From contig CAJXDR010000004.1 of assembly GCA_913052345.1 (NCBI GenBank), positions 26,510 to 90,509 on the forward strand: a stretch of 64,000 nt of DNA, in the 5' to 3' direction. Position numbers and translations under genes: made by a program. Position 1 is the stretch's first letter. Each line of letters begins with the position of its first letter. Shown here piece after piece: positions 34,136-43,581 of the stretch. The notes beneath the pieces were generated by a model that made no database searches, was not told the origin of the DNA, and was given only the letters and a program-made list of their open reading frames with translations. This DNA is from UBA4421 sp002470275. GTDB lineage: Bacteria; Pseudomonadota; Gammaproteobacteria; Pseudomonadales; Azotimanducaceae.

Positions 34136-34837
34136 CTATCGTATTAAACCAGCCTGCCAGTCGATGGCCGGAAGCTGCTGGGCTTCAAGTATTCTGTTGA
34201 CCTGGGAGAAATGACCACAACCGAAAAACCCACGATGCGCCGACAGCGGGGAAGGATGAGGGGCGGTCAACACATGGTGCCGGGAAGTATCAATAAGTTG
34301 GCCCTTTTTCTGGGCGTAGCTACCCCAAAGCAGGAAAATCAGACCCTCAAGCTTTTCCGTTAGGCGCTCAACGAGCATATCGGTAAATTGCTCCCAGCCA
34401 CGACCCTGATGAGAACCTGCCTTAGCGTGCTCCACGGTCAATACAGCATTTAGCAACAGCACGCCCTGACTTGCCCAAGCCGTCAAATCCCCGCTTTTCG
34501 GCATCGTGGTTAGCCCCAGATCCGTCTGGATTTCCCGATAAATATTGCGTAAGGAAGGCGGTAGCTGCACGCCCTCCGGCACGGAGAAACAGAGCCCCTG
34601 AGCCTGTCCAGGGCCGTGGTAGGGATCCTGTCCGATCAGCACGACTTTGACTTGGTCTACCGGCAGCAGATTCATGGCCGCAAAAATTTTGTCACCCGAG
34701 GGGTAAACGACCTTCCCCAAGCGCTTCTGATCCAGAAGGAAATCGCGCAATGACCGCATATAGGGTAGATCAAACTGGTCTCCCAGCAAGGCCTGCCAGG
34801 ACGCGTGCAGCTGCAGGGGCCTTTTCTTAGCGGTCAT
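34136..34837 (-). CDS. ung: Uracil-DNA glycosylase
   Basis: Ung excises uracil from DNA to start base excision repair. The 233-residue protein has the catalytic water-activating motif VVLIGQDPYHGPGQAQGLCF (Asp71). LLLNAVLTVE and the minor-groove loop HPSPLSAHRGFFG follow, all diagnostic of family 1. It follows lysS by 5 bp and precedes the acyl-CoA gene by 11 bp, so all three are probably co-transcribed. Confidence 0.97.
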   Translation of the reverse strand: MTAKKRPLQLHASWQALLGDQFDLPYMRSLRDFLLDQKRLGKVVYPSGDKIFAAMNLLPVDQVKVVLIGQDPYHGPGQAQGLCFSVPEGVQLPPSLRNIYREIQTDLGLTTMPKSGDLTAWASQGVLLLNAVLTVEHAKAGSHQGRGWEQFTDMLVERLTEKLEGLIFLLWGSYAQKKGQLIDTSRHHVLTAPHPSPLSAHRGFFGCGHFSQVNRILEAQQLPAIDWQAGLIR

Positions 34838-34842
34838 CGACG

Positions 34843-36315
34843 CTACTGAGATCGCATGAGTGGGAACAGCAGAACATCTCGGATCGATGGCGCATCCGTC
34901 AGCAACATAACCAAGCGATCAATACCAATGCCCTCCCCGGCCGTGGGCGGCAGACCATATTCAAGGGCGGTGATGTAGTCCTGATCAAAGTGCATGGCCT
35001 CATTGTCGCCCTGTGACTTGAGCTCGGCCTGTGCGCGAAAACGTGCTGCCTGATCCACCGGATCATTCAGTTCAGAGAAACCGTTCGCATATTCACGACC
35101 ACCGATAAAAAGCTCAAAGCGATCCGTGATGTCGGGGTTGTCATCGTTGCGACGGGCAAGCGGCGACACCTCCGCCGGATATTCGGTAATGTAGGTTGGC
35201 TCAGATAGACGGCTTTCAACCCGGGCCTCAAAAACCTCCATCTGCAAACGTCCCAGGCCCCAATGCTCCTCCACATGCTCGTCCGCCAGCAGCTTACGAA
35301 GATAGTCCTCATCCGAGACCTTTGCCTCGGGTACGTCCCCATATCTCGCTAACGATTCTGACATGCTGATGCGTAAGGGCGCCTTCGAAAAATCCAGCGC
35401 TATCCCCTGATAGGTAAATGTCTGAGTCCCCAGGATATCTCTCGTTAGACCTTGCAGCAGCTCATCAGTTAGGTCCATCAGATCAGCATAGCTCGCATAA
35501 GCCTGATAGAACTCGAGCATCGTAAATTCAGGGTTATGCCGGGTCGACAGGCCCTCATTCCTAAAGTTGCGGTTGATCTCGTACACCCGTTCAAAACCAC
35601 CGACCACCAGGCGCTTGAGAAAGAGCTCTGGCGCAACGCGCAAAAACAGGGGCATATCTAAGGCATTGTGGTGCGTGGTGAACGGCCGCGCCGTCGCCCC
35701 GCCTGGAATGCTATGCATCATCGGCGTCTCCACCTCAAGATAATCGCGCTGGTGAAAGAAAGAGCGAAGTTTCTCGATAATCTGAGAGCGCACTTTAAAG
35801 ATCTGGCGGCTGTCTTCGTTGACGATTAAGTCAAGGTAACGTCGCCGGTAACGCAACTCTTGGTCCGTCACCCCATGGAATTTTTCCGGCAACGGTAAGA
35901 GTGTCTTATTGAGCAAAACAATCTCAGCTGCATGAACGCTCAGTTCGCCTTTGTTGGTCCGCATCAGCGTACCGGTAACGCCGACGATATCGCCCATTTC
36001 CCAGGTCTGAGTAAAGGCTTCGTAGGCCGCCTCTCCAATATCTCCGCGATTCAGGTAGCACTGAATTCGCCCGCTCGTGTCCTGCAGGGTTATAAAACTG
36101 GCCTTACCCATTACCCGGCGCAACATCACGCGTCCGGCGACTGCCGTGGCGATTCCTTGCTCAGCCAGTTCAGCCTTATCCAGATGCTCACAGCGCTCGT
36201 GCAGCTCTGACGCCAGCGCCTGCCGATGAAAATCGTTGCGGTATCCCTCACCCTCGGCCAACCAACGCTCCATCTTCACGCGACGGTTAGCCAGGACATC
36301 TCGTTCTTCACTCAT
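34843..36315 (-). CDS. lysS: Lysyl-tRNA synthetase (class II)
   Basis: It charges tRNA-Lys. The 490-residue protein has an N-terminal OB-fold anticodon-binding domain (AVAGRVMLRRVMGKASFITL). The class II core follows: motif 1 FFHQRDYLEVETPMM, motif 2 FRNEGLSTRHNPEFTMLEFY and motif 3 GIGIDRLVMLLTD near the C-terminus. AAAGG lies just before the ATG at 36315. It follows prfB by 20 bp, the same prfB-lysS pair as in E. coli. Confidence 0.97.
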   Translation of the reverse strand: MSEERDVLANRRVKMERWLAEGEGYRNDFHRQALASELHERCEHLDKAELAEQGIATAVAGRVMLRRVMGKASFITLQDTSGRIQCYLNRGDIGEAAYEAFTQTWEMGDIVGVTGTLMRTNKGELSVHAAEIVLLNKTLLPLPEKFHGVTDQELRYRRRYLDLIVNEDSRQIFKVRSQIIEKLRSFFHQRDYLEVETPMMHSIPGGATARPFTTHHNALDMPLFLRVAPELFLKRLVVGGFERVYEINRNFRNEGLSTRHNPEFTMLEFYQAYASYADLMDLTDELLQGLTRDILGTQTFTYQGIALDFSKAPLRISMSESLARYGDVPEAKVSDEDYLRKLLADEHVEEHWGLGRLQMEVFEARVESRLSEPTYITEYPAEVSPLARRNDDNPDITDRFELFIGGREYANGFSELNDPVDQAARFRAQAELKSQGDNEAMHFDQDYITALEYGLPPTAGEGIGIDRLVMLLTDAPSIRDVLLFPLMRSQ

Positions 36316-36335
36316 AGCCTTTCTCTTTCTTGACG

Positions 36336-37434
36336 TTAAATCCCAGCCTTGAGGCAGGCCTCGATAAAGCTATCGAGATCACCATCTAAAACCGTATTGG
36401 GATCTGTTCTTTCAACCTGGGTGCGAAGATCCTTAACTCTGCTTTGGTCAAGAACATAAGAACGAATTTGACTGCCCCAGCCAATATCTGCCTTCGCATC
36501 TTCTATCGCCTGTTGCTCCGAGCGTCGCTGCTGAAGTTCAAGCTCGTAAAGTTTGGCTCGCAGCTGCTTATAGGCGTTATCCTTATTTTGGTGCTGAGAA
36601 CGCTCGCTTTGGCACTGAACCACCGTATTCGTTGGCAGGTGGGTGAGCCGAACTGCCGAGTCGGTCCGGTTGACATGCTGTCCACCTGCGCCGCTGGCTC
36701 TATACGTATCGACTCTGACTTCGGCAGGGTTGACTTCAATTTCAATATTGTCATCGATCTCCGCCGAGACGAAGACCGAGGCGAAAGAGGTATGGCGTCG
36801 ATTGCCAGAGTCAAAGGGCGACTTTCGCACCAACCTATGCACTCCGGTCTCGGTTCTTAGCCAGCCGTAAGCATAACCGCCGGAGACCAAAATCGCCGCG
36901 CTCTTGATGCCGGCCACTTCTCCTGGCGACAGCTCAATAACGGCAGTCTCAAATCCTCGTTTCTCTGCCCAGCGAAGATACATGCGGAGCAGCATTTCCG
37001 CCCAATCCTGGGCCTCGGTGCCACCCGAGCCAGCCTGAATCTCCAAATAGCAGTTAGACCCATCTAACTCGCCCTGAAACATCCGGCGAAATTCCAGTTG
37101 AGCGAGGTCCTTTTCTAGCCCGCCTAGGTCTTGCTCAATGTCCCCCAGGGCCTCTTGGTCCGCTTCTTCGTAGGCCAGCTCCGCGAGTTCAGCCAGCTCG
37201 TCCAAACTGCTGCCCAAGGACGTCAGAACGGATACAACCTCCTCCAGGGACGCCCGCTCACGGCCTAATTGCTGAGCACGATTGGGATCTGACCAGACTT
37301 CCGCGTCAGCGAGTTCGAGTTCGACTTCCTGCAGCCGCTCTTCTTTGCTCGGGAGGTCAAAGATACCCCCGAAGGGCAATATCTCGTTCCTTCAAATTCC
37401 TTAGCTGATCTCGTAATCCGCTTATCTCGGGCAT
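36336..37434 (-). CDS. prfB: Peptide chain release factor 2 (programmed +1 frameshift)
   Basis: RF2 ends translation at UGA and UAA. The gene is in two frames. The first runs from the ATG at 37434 through 25 codons (MPEISGLRDQLRNLKERDIA, then LRGYL) to an in-frame TGA at 37359-37357. Translation resumes one base further as GAC (37358-37356) and continues to 36336. The fused product is 365 residues, exactly the E. coli length. The second part carries the stop-recognition SPF motif (RKSPFDSGNRRHTSF) and the catalytic GGQ (SGAGGQHVNRTDSAVRLTH). It lies between recJ and lysS, as in E. coli. Confidence 0.97.
37356..37371 (-). promoter_or_regulatory. prfB autoregulatory frameshift site
   Basis: On the minus strand the sequence reads CGGGGGTATCTTTGAC. 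It has the G-rich internal Shine-Dalgarno-like element, the slippery CTT codon, the TGA stop and the following C, as in the E. coli site. When RF2 is scarce, the ribosome slips +1 on CTT-T and makes more RF2. Confidence 0.95.
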
Positions 37435-37491
37435 GCTGTTCTTTCACTTATCCAACGATTCTGAGGCGAGCGCTTTGGCAAGCCTGCAAGT

Positions 37492-39198
37492 CTAGGACAA
37501 TGGCTCAATGTACTCCACCATCAGCTGAAGGGTTCGACGGCCACCGTAGTCATTGATCGCCAGTTTATAAACGAGCAGCACCTGATCGGGGGTTCCGCTT
37601 AGGGCTGGCTGACGAAAGGCGATGGCGTCTATCAGGAGATCGTGTGCTTTTACGACGAGTTTCAAATGCTGACCCCCGACGATCCGTTGGCTGATCAGCT
37701 TAAATTCGCCACGGAAACAGGGCTCCGGAAAGGCAGCCCCCCAGGGGCCGGCGTCGGCAATCAGCTTGGCGGTCTCCAACGTCAGTCTCTCGTGTTCGAG
37801 GGTACCGTCGGTTAACCATGCGGCTGTCAGGGCGTCCTCCGTCACCGTGTCGGCAACCATGGCGTCAAAGGCCTTTCTGAATCGGGGGTAATGCACGCGC
37901 TTTATCGTTAAGCCTGCGGCCATCGCGTGCCCGCCGAATTTAATCAACATGCCCGGATAGCGAGTCGCTAAAGCATCCAGAACGTCGCGAATATTGAGGC
38001 CATCTATACTGCGGGCAGAACCTTTGAGTTCGCTCTGCTGGGGGTCGTTGGCATCGGCAAAAACAATGGCCGGTCGGTGTCGCTTTTCCCGAAGACGACC
38101 GGCTACGATGCCCACTACGCCCTGATGAAAGCTCTCATGGTAAACCGATATGCCGTGGCTTAGGTCATCCTTGGGCAGGTCTCCGAGAATAAGCTCCGCA
38201 TCAGCGACCATGTCCTGCTCTAGTTCGCGTCGCGAAAGATTGAGCGAATCGAGCTGATCCGCCAGGGCCTTGGCCGCCGCTGGGTCTTGGGCCATCAGAC
38301 AGCGGATGCCAATGCTCATATCCTCCAGGCGACCAGCCGCATTAAGTCTGGGCGCCACTGCAAAGCCAAGGTCTTGAGCAACCAGCGTTGCAAGATCGCG
38401 CTTCCCCACCGCGGCCAAGGCCTTAATCCCCGCGCTGGTCAGGCCTCGACGCATACGCATCAGTCCCTGATGCACGAGAATACGGTTGTTGTGGTCCAGG
38501 GGCACCACGTCAGCTACCGTACCTAGGGCTACCAGGTCTAAATATTGGGCCATATTCGGCTCTTCTAGTACCCCGCGCGCAAACCAGCCACGGCTACGCA
38601 GCCGTTGGCGAAGCCAGCTGAGCACGTAGTAAGCGACGCCCACCCCGGCCATCGCCCGGCTCGAGAACTGAGAGTCCTCTCGATTTGGATTCACAATCGC
38701 CAGAGCCGGCGGTAATACCTCCCCAGGGAGATGATGGTCTGTGATGATCACGTCCACGCCAGCCGCGTTGGCTGCCTGAACCCCCTCAACGCTAGCGATG
38801 CCGTTGTCCACGGTCACAATGAGATCTGGGGCACGCTCCAGGGCCAGCGCAACGATCTCGGGAGACAGGCCGTAGCCAAATTCAAAGCGATTGGGAACGA
38901 TAAACTGTACATCCTGGGCACCCATGGCGGTCAACGCCTGGACGCAGAGGGCAACAGACGTTGCGCCGTCCGCATCGAAATCACCCACGATTAGAATGCG
39001 CTCCCCGCCTTCTATTGCATCGGCGAGGCGGTTGGCGGCTGGTTCGATGTCGGGAAGCTCAGAGGGCGCCAGCAACCGACTCAGGCTTCGATCCGCCTCG
39101 CTGGGCCGCTCAATACCCCGAGCGGCGTAAATCCGGTCGATCAGTGGGTGTTCGCTTCCAATAGAGGCCGGGGGTACGCTGCGAACGAGGACCTGCAT
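37492..39198 (-). CDS. recJ: Single-stranded-DNA-specific exonuclease RecJ
   Basis: RecJ degrades single-stranded DNA 5' to 3' in recombination and mismatch repair. The 568-residue protein has the DHH-family metal motifs: VGDFDADGATSVAL (motif I), VTVDNGIA (motif II), VIITDHHLPG (motif III, DHH) and IVNPNRED. The DHHA1 domain contains IKFGGHAMAAGLTI. A C-terminal OB-like segment follows. It lies 3 bp after hom and 57 bp before prfB. The recJ-prfB-lysS order is shared with E. coli. Confidence 0.96.
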   Translation of the reverse strand: MQVLVRSVPPASIGSEHPLIDRIYAARGIERPSEADRSLSRLLAPSELPDIEPAANRLADAIEGGERILIVGDFDADGATSVALCVQALTAMGAQDVQFIVPNRFEFGYGLSPEIVALALERAPDLIVTVDNGIASVEGVQAANAAGVDVIITDHHLPGEVLPPALAIVNPNREDSQFSSRAMAGVGVAYYVLSWLRQRLRSRGWFARGVLEEPNMAQYLDLVALGTVADVVPLDHNNRILVHQGLMRMRRGLTSAGIKALAAVGKRDLATLVAQDLGFAVAPRLNAAGRLEDMSIGIRCLMAQDPAAAKALADQLDSLNLSRRELEQDMVADAELILGDLPKDDLSHGISVYHESFHQGVVGIVAGRLREKRHRPAIVFADANDPQQSELKGSARSIDGLNIRDVLDALATRYPGMLIKFGGHAMAAGLTIKRVHYPRFRKAFDAMVADTVTEDALTAAWLTDGTLEHERLTLETAKLIADAGPWGAAFPEPCFRGEFKLISQRIVGGQHLKLVVKAHDLLIDAIAFRQPALSGTPDQVLLVYKLAINDYGGRRTLQLMVEYIEPLS

Positions 39199-39201
39199 CG
39201 G

Positions 39202-40509
39202 CTAATCCGTGGGCGCCACGCGAATACTGACAATGCTGCCAACCACATCCTCCAGCTCGCCTAGGGCGTTACAGGTGGCGCTCATCATTTTTTCAGCCAC
39301 GGTATCGGTCAAGATAACGATGAAGACTTCCTCCTTCCCCGCTTTGACCTCCTTCTGAATAACGGCCTCTATGCTGATATTGCTGTCGGACAGAATCGCA
39401 GCCACCTTGGCAAAAACGCCGGGACGATCCAGCGTCGGAATACGCAGATAATAGGCGCTTTCAATATCGTCCATGGCCAGAAGCTGGGTTTCCCTCGAGG
39501 TGCTGTTATCTTGGTCTCGCTGGATCGCCTCTGCACCCTGAGGACTTGTCTCCCGAGTGTCCGTGGACCCAGCCAGCGCGATAATATCGGCAACCGCAGC
39601 CGAAGCGGTTGCTTCGGCACCCGCTCCTGGACCGCTCAGCAGCATGTCTCCCGCTGCATCGGCACTCAAGGCCACCGCGTTGGCCACGCCATCAACATGA
39701 GAGAGCAGCGAATCGTTGGCAACCAGCGCGCAGTGCACCCGAGCCTCAAGACCGGATTGCCGTTGACGAGCAATACCCAGGTGTTTGATGCGATAGCCTA
39801 GCTCTGCGGCATAACGAATATCATCTGCCGTGATATGAGCAATCCCTTCGACGAAAATTTTGTCAAACTCGAATCGAGCACCAAAGGCCAAGGCCAATAA
39901 AATCGTAAGCTTATGGGCCGCATCTATGCCCTCTATATCAAAGCTGGGGTCCGCCTCGGCATACCCTAAGCTCTGGGCGCGCGCCAACACTTCATCAAAG
40001 GAAATACCTTCGAGTTCCATGGTCGTCAGCATGTAGTTACAGGTGCCGTTGATAATCCCGAGCAGCTGTCGGAAACGATTCGCCACGAGGCTTCGCTGTA
40101 AGGCGTCCACGATGGGAATGGCACCGGCCACGGCAGCTTCAAACGCCAGACGGCTACCTTGATCGCCCGCTAAGAGCGTATTTCCGTGCGCCGCGATGAC
40201 CGCCTTATTGGCGGTAACCACTCGCTTCCCCGCCGCTAAGGCGTCCTGAATCAGCTGGTGCGCTTCCTGCTCACCGCCAATCAACTCCAAGACGATGTCC
40301 ACCCGCTCGTCGGTCACCAGGTCACTGAGCTGGGTAGAGAAGTCCGCGCCCAAAAGATCCACTTCCTTTGCGCGTCGACTGGCGACTCTGACAACATCAA
40401 TCGACAGCCCCGTCCGCTCAAGAATTAACTGGTGGTTTCTGCCCAGCAGCGTCAGCACGCCCTGCGCAACCGTTCCCAAGCCCGCTATCCCGACTCTTAC
40501 TTTTCTCAA
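39202..40509 (-). CDS. hom: Homoserine dehydrogenase (monofunctional)
   Basis: It reduces aspartate semialdehyde to homoserine, the branch point to threonine and methionine. From a TTG at 40509 the product is 435 residues and begins with the NAD(P)-binding motif VRVGIAGLGTVAQGVLTLLG. TANKAVIAAHG, IINGTCNYMLTTME and FDIEGIDAAHKLTILLALAF follow. A C-terminal ACT domain (TLDRPGVFAKVAAILSDSNI) suggests threonine feedback control. AAGGA lies 8 nt before this TTG; another TTG at 40548 is less well placed. It sits between dsbC and recJ. The usual partner thrC is absent here. Confidence 0.95.
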   Translation of the reverse strand: MRKVRVGIAGLGTVAQGVLTLLGRNHQLILERTGLSIDVVRVASRRAKEVDLLGADFSTQLSDLVTDERVDIVLELIGGEQEAHQLIQDALAAGKRVVTANKAVIAAHGNTLLAGDQGSRLAFEAAVAGAIPIVDALQRSLVANRFRQLLGIINGTCNYMLTTMELEGISFDEVLARAQSLGYAEADPSFDIEGIDAAHKLTILLALAFGARFEFDKIFVEGIAHITADDIRYAAELGYRIKHLGIARQRQSGLEARVHCALVANDSLLSHVDGVANAVALSADAAGDMLLSGPGAGAEATASAAVADIIALAGSTDTRETSPQGAEAIQRDQDNSTSRETQLLAMDDIESAYYLRIPTLDRPGVFAKVAAILSDSNISIEAVIQKEVKAGKEEVFIVILTDTVAEKMMSATCNALGELEDVVGSIVSIRVAPTD

Positions 40510-40576
40510 CTGACTTTTCCTTGTCTGCGCCTGCCAACCGAGACGCAACGTTTCCCTTAGTTTAAGAGACCGCCGT

Positions 40577-41347
40577 TTATCCTGCTTCCAACCCCATCCG
40601 CTGGGCCAATACCGACGCCGGCACGTAGCCAGGCAGCATTTGGCCGTCAGAGGTCACCAGAGAGGGTGTGCCCTCTACCCCCAGTTGAACACCGAGCTCA
40701 AATTGCTCGGCGATGGGCGTGACGCAGCCTGCAGCGGCCACCTCTTGACCACGCTTGGCACGGGTCATGGCGGCCTGTCGATTCCCTGAACACCAAACGG
40801 ACTCCATCTTTAGGAAGGTTTCGCTGCCGGGGCCGTTTCTTGGATAGGCCAGGTAACGAATCTCGATACCCCTCTCGTTATATTGTGCGATTTCGTTATG
40901 GAGCTTCCGACAGTAGCCGCAGTCCACGTCCGTGAAGACGTAAACAACGGCGAGGGGTGGTTCCGGCGTCGGAAAAATCACCATATCCTGTGGGCTGACG
41001 GCTTCGAGCTTCAGCCTTCGATCGTCGTTGCGGCTTAACTCCGTCAGGTTCACAAAGCCCTGCTCCAGAGCAAAGAGATCACCGGCGAACAGGTGTTTTC
41101 CGTCCTCCGTCACATAGAGCATCATGCCGCCTTCCAGCTTCACGCCATATATACCGGCAACAGGGGAAGGATAGATGTCGGCAACGGGCAAATCGGGCCT
41201 GAGGGTCAGCAGACGTGCAACCGCAACCTGTTCTGGATCGCTCGCCACACCGGGTGCGCTCTGGGCAGCCACGGGGAGGCTATAGCTGAACAGCAAACCA
41301 AGCAGCACGGCAGTCTTGCCCCACATCTTGCGAAACCTATTTCTCAT
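40577..41347 (-). CDS. dsbC: Thiol:disulfide interchange protein DsbC
   Basis: A periplasmic disulfide isomerase. From the ATG at 41347 (GGAG 6 nt upstream) the protein has 256 residues. It begins with a signal peptide (MRNRFRKMWGKTAVLLGLLF, cleavage probably after VAA). An N-terminal dimerisation domain with VAGIYGVKLEGGMMLYVTED is followed by a thioredoxin fold with active-site CGYC in FTDVDCGYCRKLH. A cis-Pro loop VEGTPSLVTSDG lies near the end. An ATG at 41389 would add 14 residues ahead of the signal peptide. It follows xerD, as in E. coli. Confidence 0.94.
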   Translation of the reverse strand: MRNRFRKMWGKTAVLLGLLFSYSLPVAAQSAPGVASDPEQVAVARLLTLRPDLPVADIYPSPVAGIYGVKLEGGMMLYVTEDGKHLFAGDLFALEQGFVNLTELSRNDDRRLKLEAVSPQDMVIFPTPEPPLAVVYVFTDVDCGYCRKLHNEIAQYNERGIEIRYLAYPRNGPGSETFLKMESVWCSGNRQAAMTRAKRGQEVAAAGCVTPIAEQFELGVQLGVEGTPSLVTSDGQMLPGYVPASVLAQRMGLEAG

Positions 41348-41440
41348 CTTTGTCTCCACTACCATCCGCATCAAGCGGACCGAGGCCATCCTCGAGTTGA
41401 CGTTTTTCGACCCAGGTAAGTCGTCGAATCTAACACGGCT

Positions 41441-42352
41441 TTAGCCGCGAGGGTGATGCTCCTGCACCAGTTTCTTAAGCCTTTGCTGGGCTACGTGGGT
41501 ATATATCTGGGTCGTTGAAAGATCACTGTGGCCTAACATCATCTGTACGGCCCGCAGGTCTGCCCCATTATCCACCAGATGCGTTGCAAATGCATGGCGA
41601 AGGGTATGCGGCGAGATATTTTGAGAGATCCCTGCCGCTGCAGCATGACGCTTGATTGCATGCCAAAAGGTCTGACGCGTCATGACGCGTCCCCGCTGGC
41701 TAGGGAACAACGTCTTTCCGCCACCGGGCAGCAATTGGGGGCGCGCTTCAGTGAAAAAACGTTCCACCCAGAACAAGGCGTTTGCTCCTGTAGGCACCAG
41801 CCGCTCCTTGCCGCCCTTACCCTGAACCCGGATGACGCCTTGACGAAAGTTTACGTTCGCAAGCTCAAGGGCCACCAGCTCCGTTACACGCAGGCCGCTG
41901 CCATATAGCACCTCGAGCATAGCTCGGTCTCGAAGCCCAAGCGCCGTATCCACATCTGGCGCGGCCAACAGATCTTCTACCTGACGCGAAGACAGGATAG
42001 CGGGGAGCGTTCGTTTTAGCCTGGGATGGGTCATGCCCTGGGTAGGGTCTTGATGAATGATTTCGCGCTTCAGCAGATAACGATAAAAACCGCGAACGGC
42101 GCTAAGCCAGCGAGCCGTGCTGCGCGTGCTCAGTCCTTGTTGCTGTAGCGCTTGATAACACGCCTGGAGGCTCGCGGGTGAAGCGTCCACTAAGCGGGCT
42201 CCATCGTCCTCTTGCAGCAGCAGTTTCGCCGCTCGCTCTAGGTCGCGGCGATAGGCGTTGAGGGTATTGGACGATAAGCCCTTACTGAGCCAGAGATGGT
42301 CCAGGTAAGCGGCAATATGCTGGTCCTTTGACACACCCTCAGTACCGTCCAA
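41441..42352 (-). CDS. xerD: Tyrosine recombinase XerD
   Basis: XerD with XerC resolves chromosome dimers at dif. The 303-residue protein has the SAM-like N-terminal domain (YLDHLWLSKGLSSNTLNAY) and the catalytic residues Arg155 (GSGLRVTELV), His249 and Arg252 (HTLRHAFATHLV), His275 (LGHSDLSTTQ) and Tyr284 (IYTHVAQ). The TTG at 42352 has AGGAGGAGG just upstream; a GTG six codons later is an alternative that aligns with the E. coli start. It heads the xerD-dsbC-hom-recJ-prfB-lysS run. Adjacent dsbC favours XerD over XerC. Confidence 0.94.
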   Translation of the reverse strand: MDGTEGVSKDQHIAAYLDHLWLSKGLSSNTLNAYRRDLERAAKLLLQEDDGARLVDASPASLQACYQALQQQGLSTRSTARWLSAVRGFYRYLLKREIIHQDPTQGMTHPRLKRTLPAILSSRQVEDLLAAPDVDTALGLRDRAMLEVLYGSGLRVTELVALELANVNFRQGVIRVQGKGGKERLVPTGANALFWVERFFTEARPQLLPGGGKTLFPSQRGRVMTRQTFWHAIKRHAAAAGISQNISPHTLRHAFATHLVDNGADLRAVQMMLGHSDLSTTQIYTHVAQQRLKKLVQEHHPRG

Positions 42353-42445
42353 CGCCTCCTCCTGCCGGGGCCAATGCTGTCTTGGTTGTTAGGACGCGGC
42401 GCCCTATCCACAGCCCGGAGGGCCCGCGGGGCCAGTTGCCCAGGG

Positions 42446-42796
42446 CTACTTGATCTTTTCTTTTATCCTAGCGGACCGACCAGAGCGCTCACGCAGATAA
42501 AATAGCTTGGCCTGCCGAACATCGCCCCTGCGCTTGACTTCTATGCCGCTGATCAGCGGGCTGTGGGTCTGAAAGGTACGTTCAACGCCGACGCCGTGGG
42601 AGATTTTTCGTACGATGAAGGACGAGTTGATGCCTCGGTTTTTCACCCCAATTACAACGCCTTCGAACGCCTGCAGACGCTCCCGGGTGCCTTCCCTGAC
42701 CCGAACCTGAACACTTACCGTATCTCCGGGATTAAATTCCGGGACCTCGGACATCTGACTGTTTTCGATTTCTTCAATTACTTTATTTCTACGCAC
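42446..42796 (-). CDS. rplS: 50S ribosomal protein L19
   Basis: L19 lies at the 30S-50S interface. The 116-residue protein has FNPGDTVSVQVRVREGTRER, LQAFEGVVIGVKNRGINSSF, the KISHGVGVERTFQTHSP core and RRGDVRQAKLFYLRER, all diagnostic. The start is GTG at 42796 with GGAG 8 nt upstream. It is the last gene of the rpsP-rimM-trmD-rplS operon and starts 5 bp after trmD. A GGCCC-CGC-GGGCC hairpin lies just after its stop, without an obvious U-run. Confidence 0.98.
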   Translation of the reverse strand: MRRNKVIEEIENSQMSEVPEFNPGDTVSVQVRVREGTRERLQAFEGVVIGVKNRGINSSFIVRKISHGVGVERTFQTHSPLISGIEVKRRGDVRQAKLFYLRERSGRSARIKEKIK

Positions 42797-42801
42797 TTCA
42801 G

Positions 42802-43566
42802 CTACTCCAAGCCTTCGGCTTCATTTAACGCAAACCACTCGTTTAGTATCAGGCGGTCTTCCTCTGAGAAAACGCGTCCGGTCAACAGATCAGGCCTTCG
42901 CTGCAGAGTGCGTAACAATGACGCCCGCCTCCGAAACTGTCCGATACGCCGATGATCTCCGCTCATCAGCACCTCAGGTACCTGATCGTCCTCAAAACTT
43001 TCGGGGCGCGTATATTGAGGGTAATCGAGCGTTCCATCAAGATAAGATTCGTCTTGAACCGAGAGATGATTGCCCAGAGTGCCCGGCAGGTGCCGAGCAA
43101 TGGCATCGATCACGATCATAGCCGGCAGTTCACCCCCGCTGACCACATAGTCCCCAATTGAACATTCCTCGTCCACGTAGCGCGTCACGAAACGCTCATC
43201 AAGGCCCTCGTAGCGACCACAAATAATAATCATGCCCTCTAGCTTGCTGGTCTGCAGCGCTCTCTCTTGGTCAAACTGCGCGCCCTGAGGACTCATTAAG
43301 ACCACGGGGCATTTAGCCGATGCGGCCTGCGGTGCCCGCGCCTTGGCGGCGTCTAGCGCCTGGCGCAGAGGATCGGCCATCATCACCATCCCCGCACCGC
43401 CGCCATAGGGCCGGTCATCCACGGTGCGATGTCGATCCTCGGCATAATCCCGGGGGTTAAAATGTTCCACCTCTAAAATACCCTGTCGTACTGCACGGGC
43501 CAGAACACCATATTCGGTGACCGCCTGGAACATTTGCGGCAACAGAGAAATTATTCCAATCCACAT
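42802..43566 (-). CDS. trmD: tRNA (guanine37-N1)-methyltransferase
   Basis: TrmD makes m1G37 in tRNAs and prevents frameshifting. The 254-residue protein begins MWIGIISLLPQMFQAVTEYG and has DDRPYGGGAGMVM. The trefoil-knot SAM site lies in IIICGRYEGLDERF and SIGDYVVSGGELPAMIVIDA. Length matches E. coli (255). It is third in the rpsP operon, 15 bp after rimM and 5 bp before rplS. Confidence 0.98.
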   Translation of the reverse strand: MWIGIISLLPQMFQAVTEYGVLARAVRQGILEVEHFNPRDYAEDRHRTVDDRPYGGGAGMVMMADPLRQALDAAKARAPQAASAKCPVVLMSPQGAQFDQERALQTSKLEGMIIICGRYEGLDERFVTRYVDEECSIGDYVVSGGELPAMIVIDAIARHLPGTLGNHLSVQDESYLDGTLDYPQYTRPESFEDDQVPEVLMSGDHRRIGQFRRRASLLRTLQRRPDLLTGRVFSEEDRLILNEWFALNEAEGLE

Positions 43567-43581
43567 AGGCGCAGCGAGACC

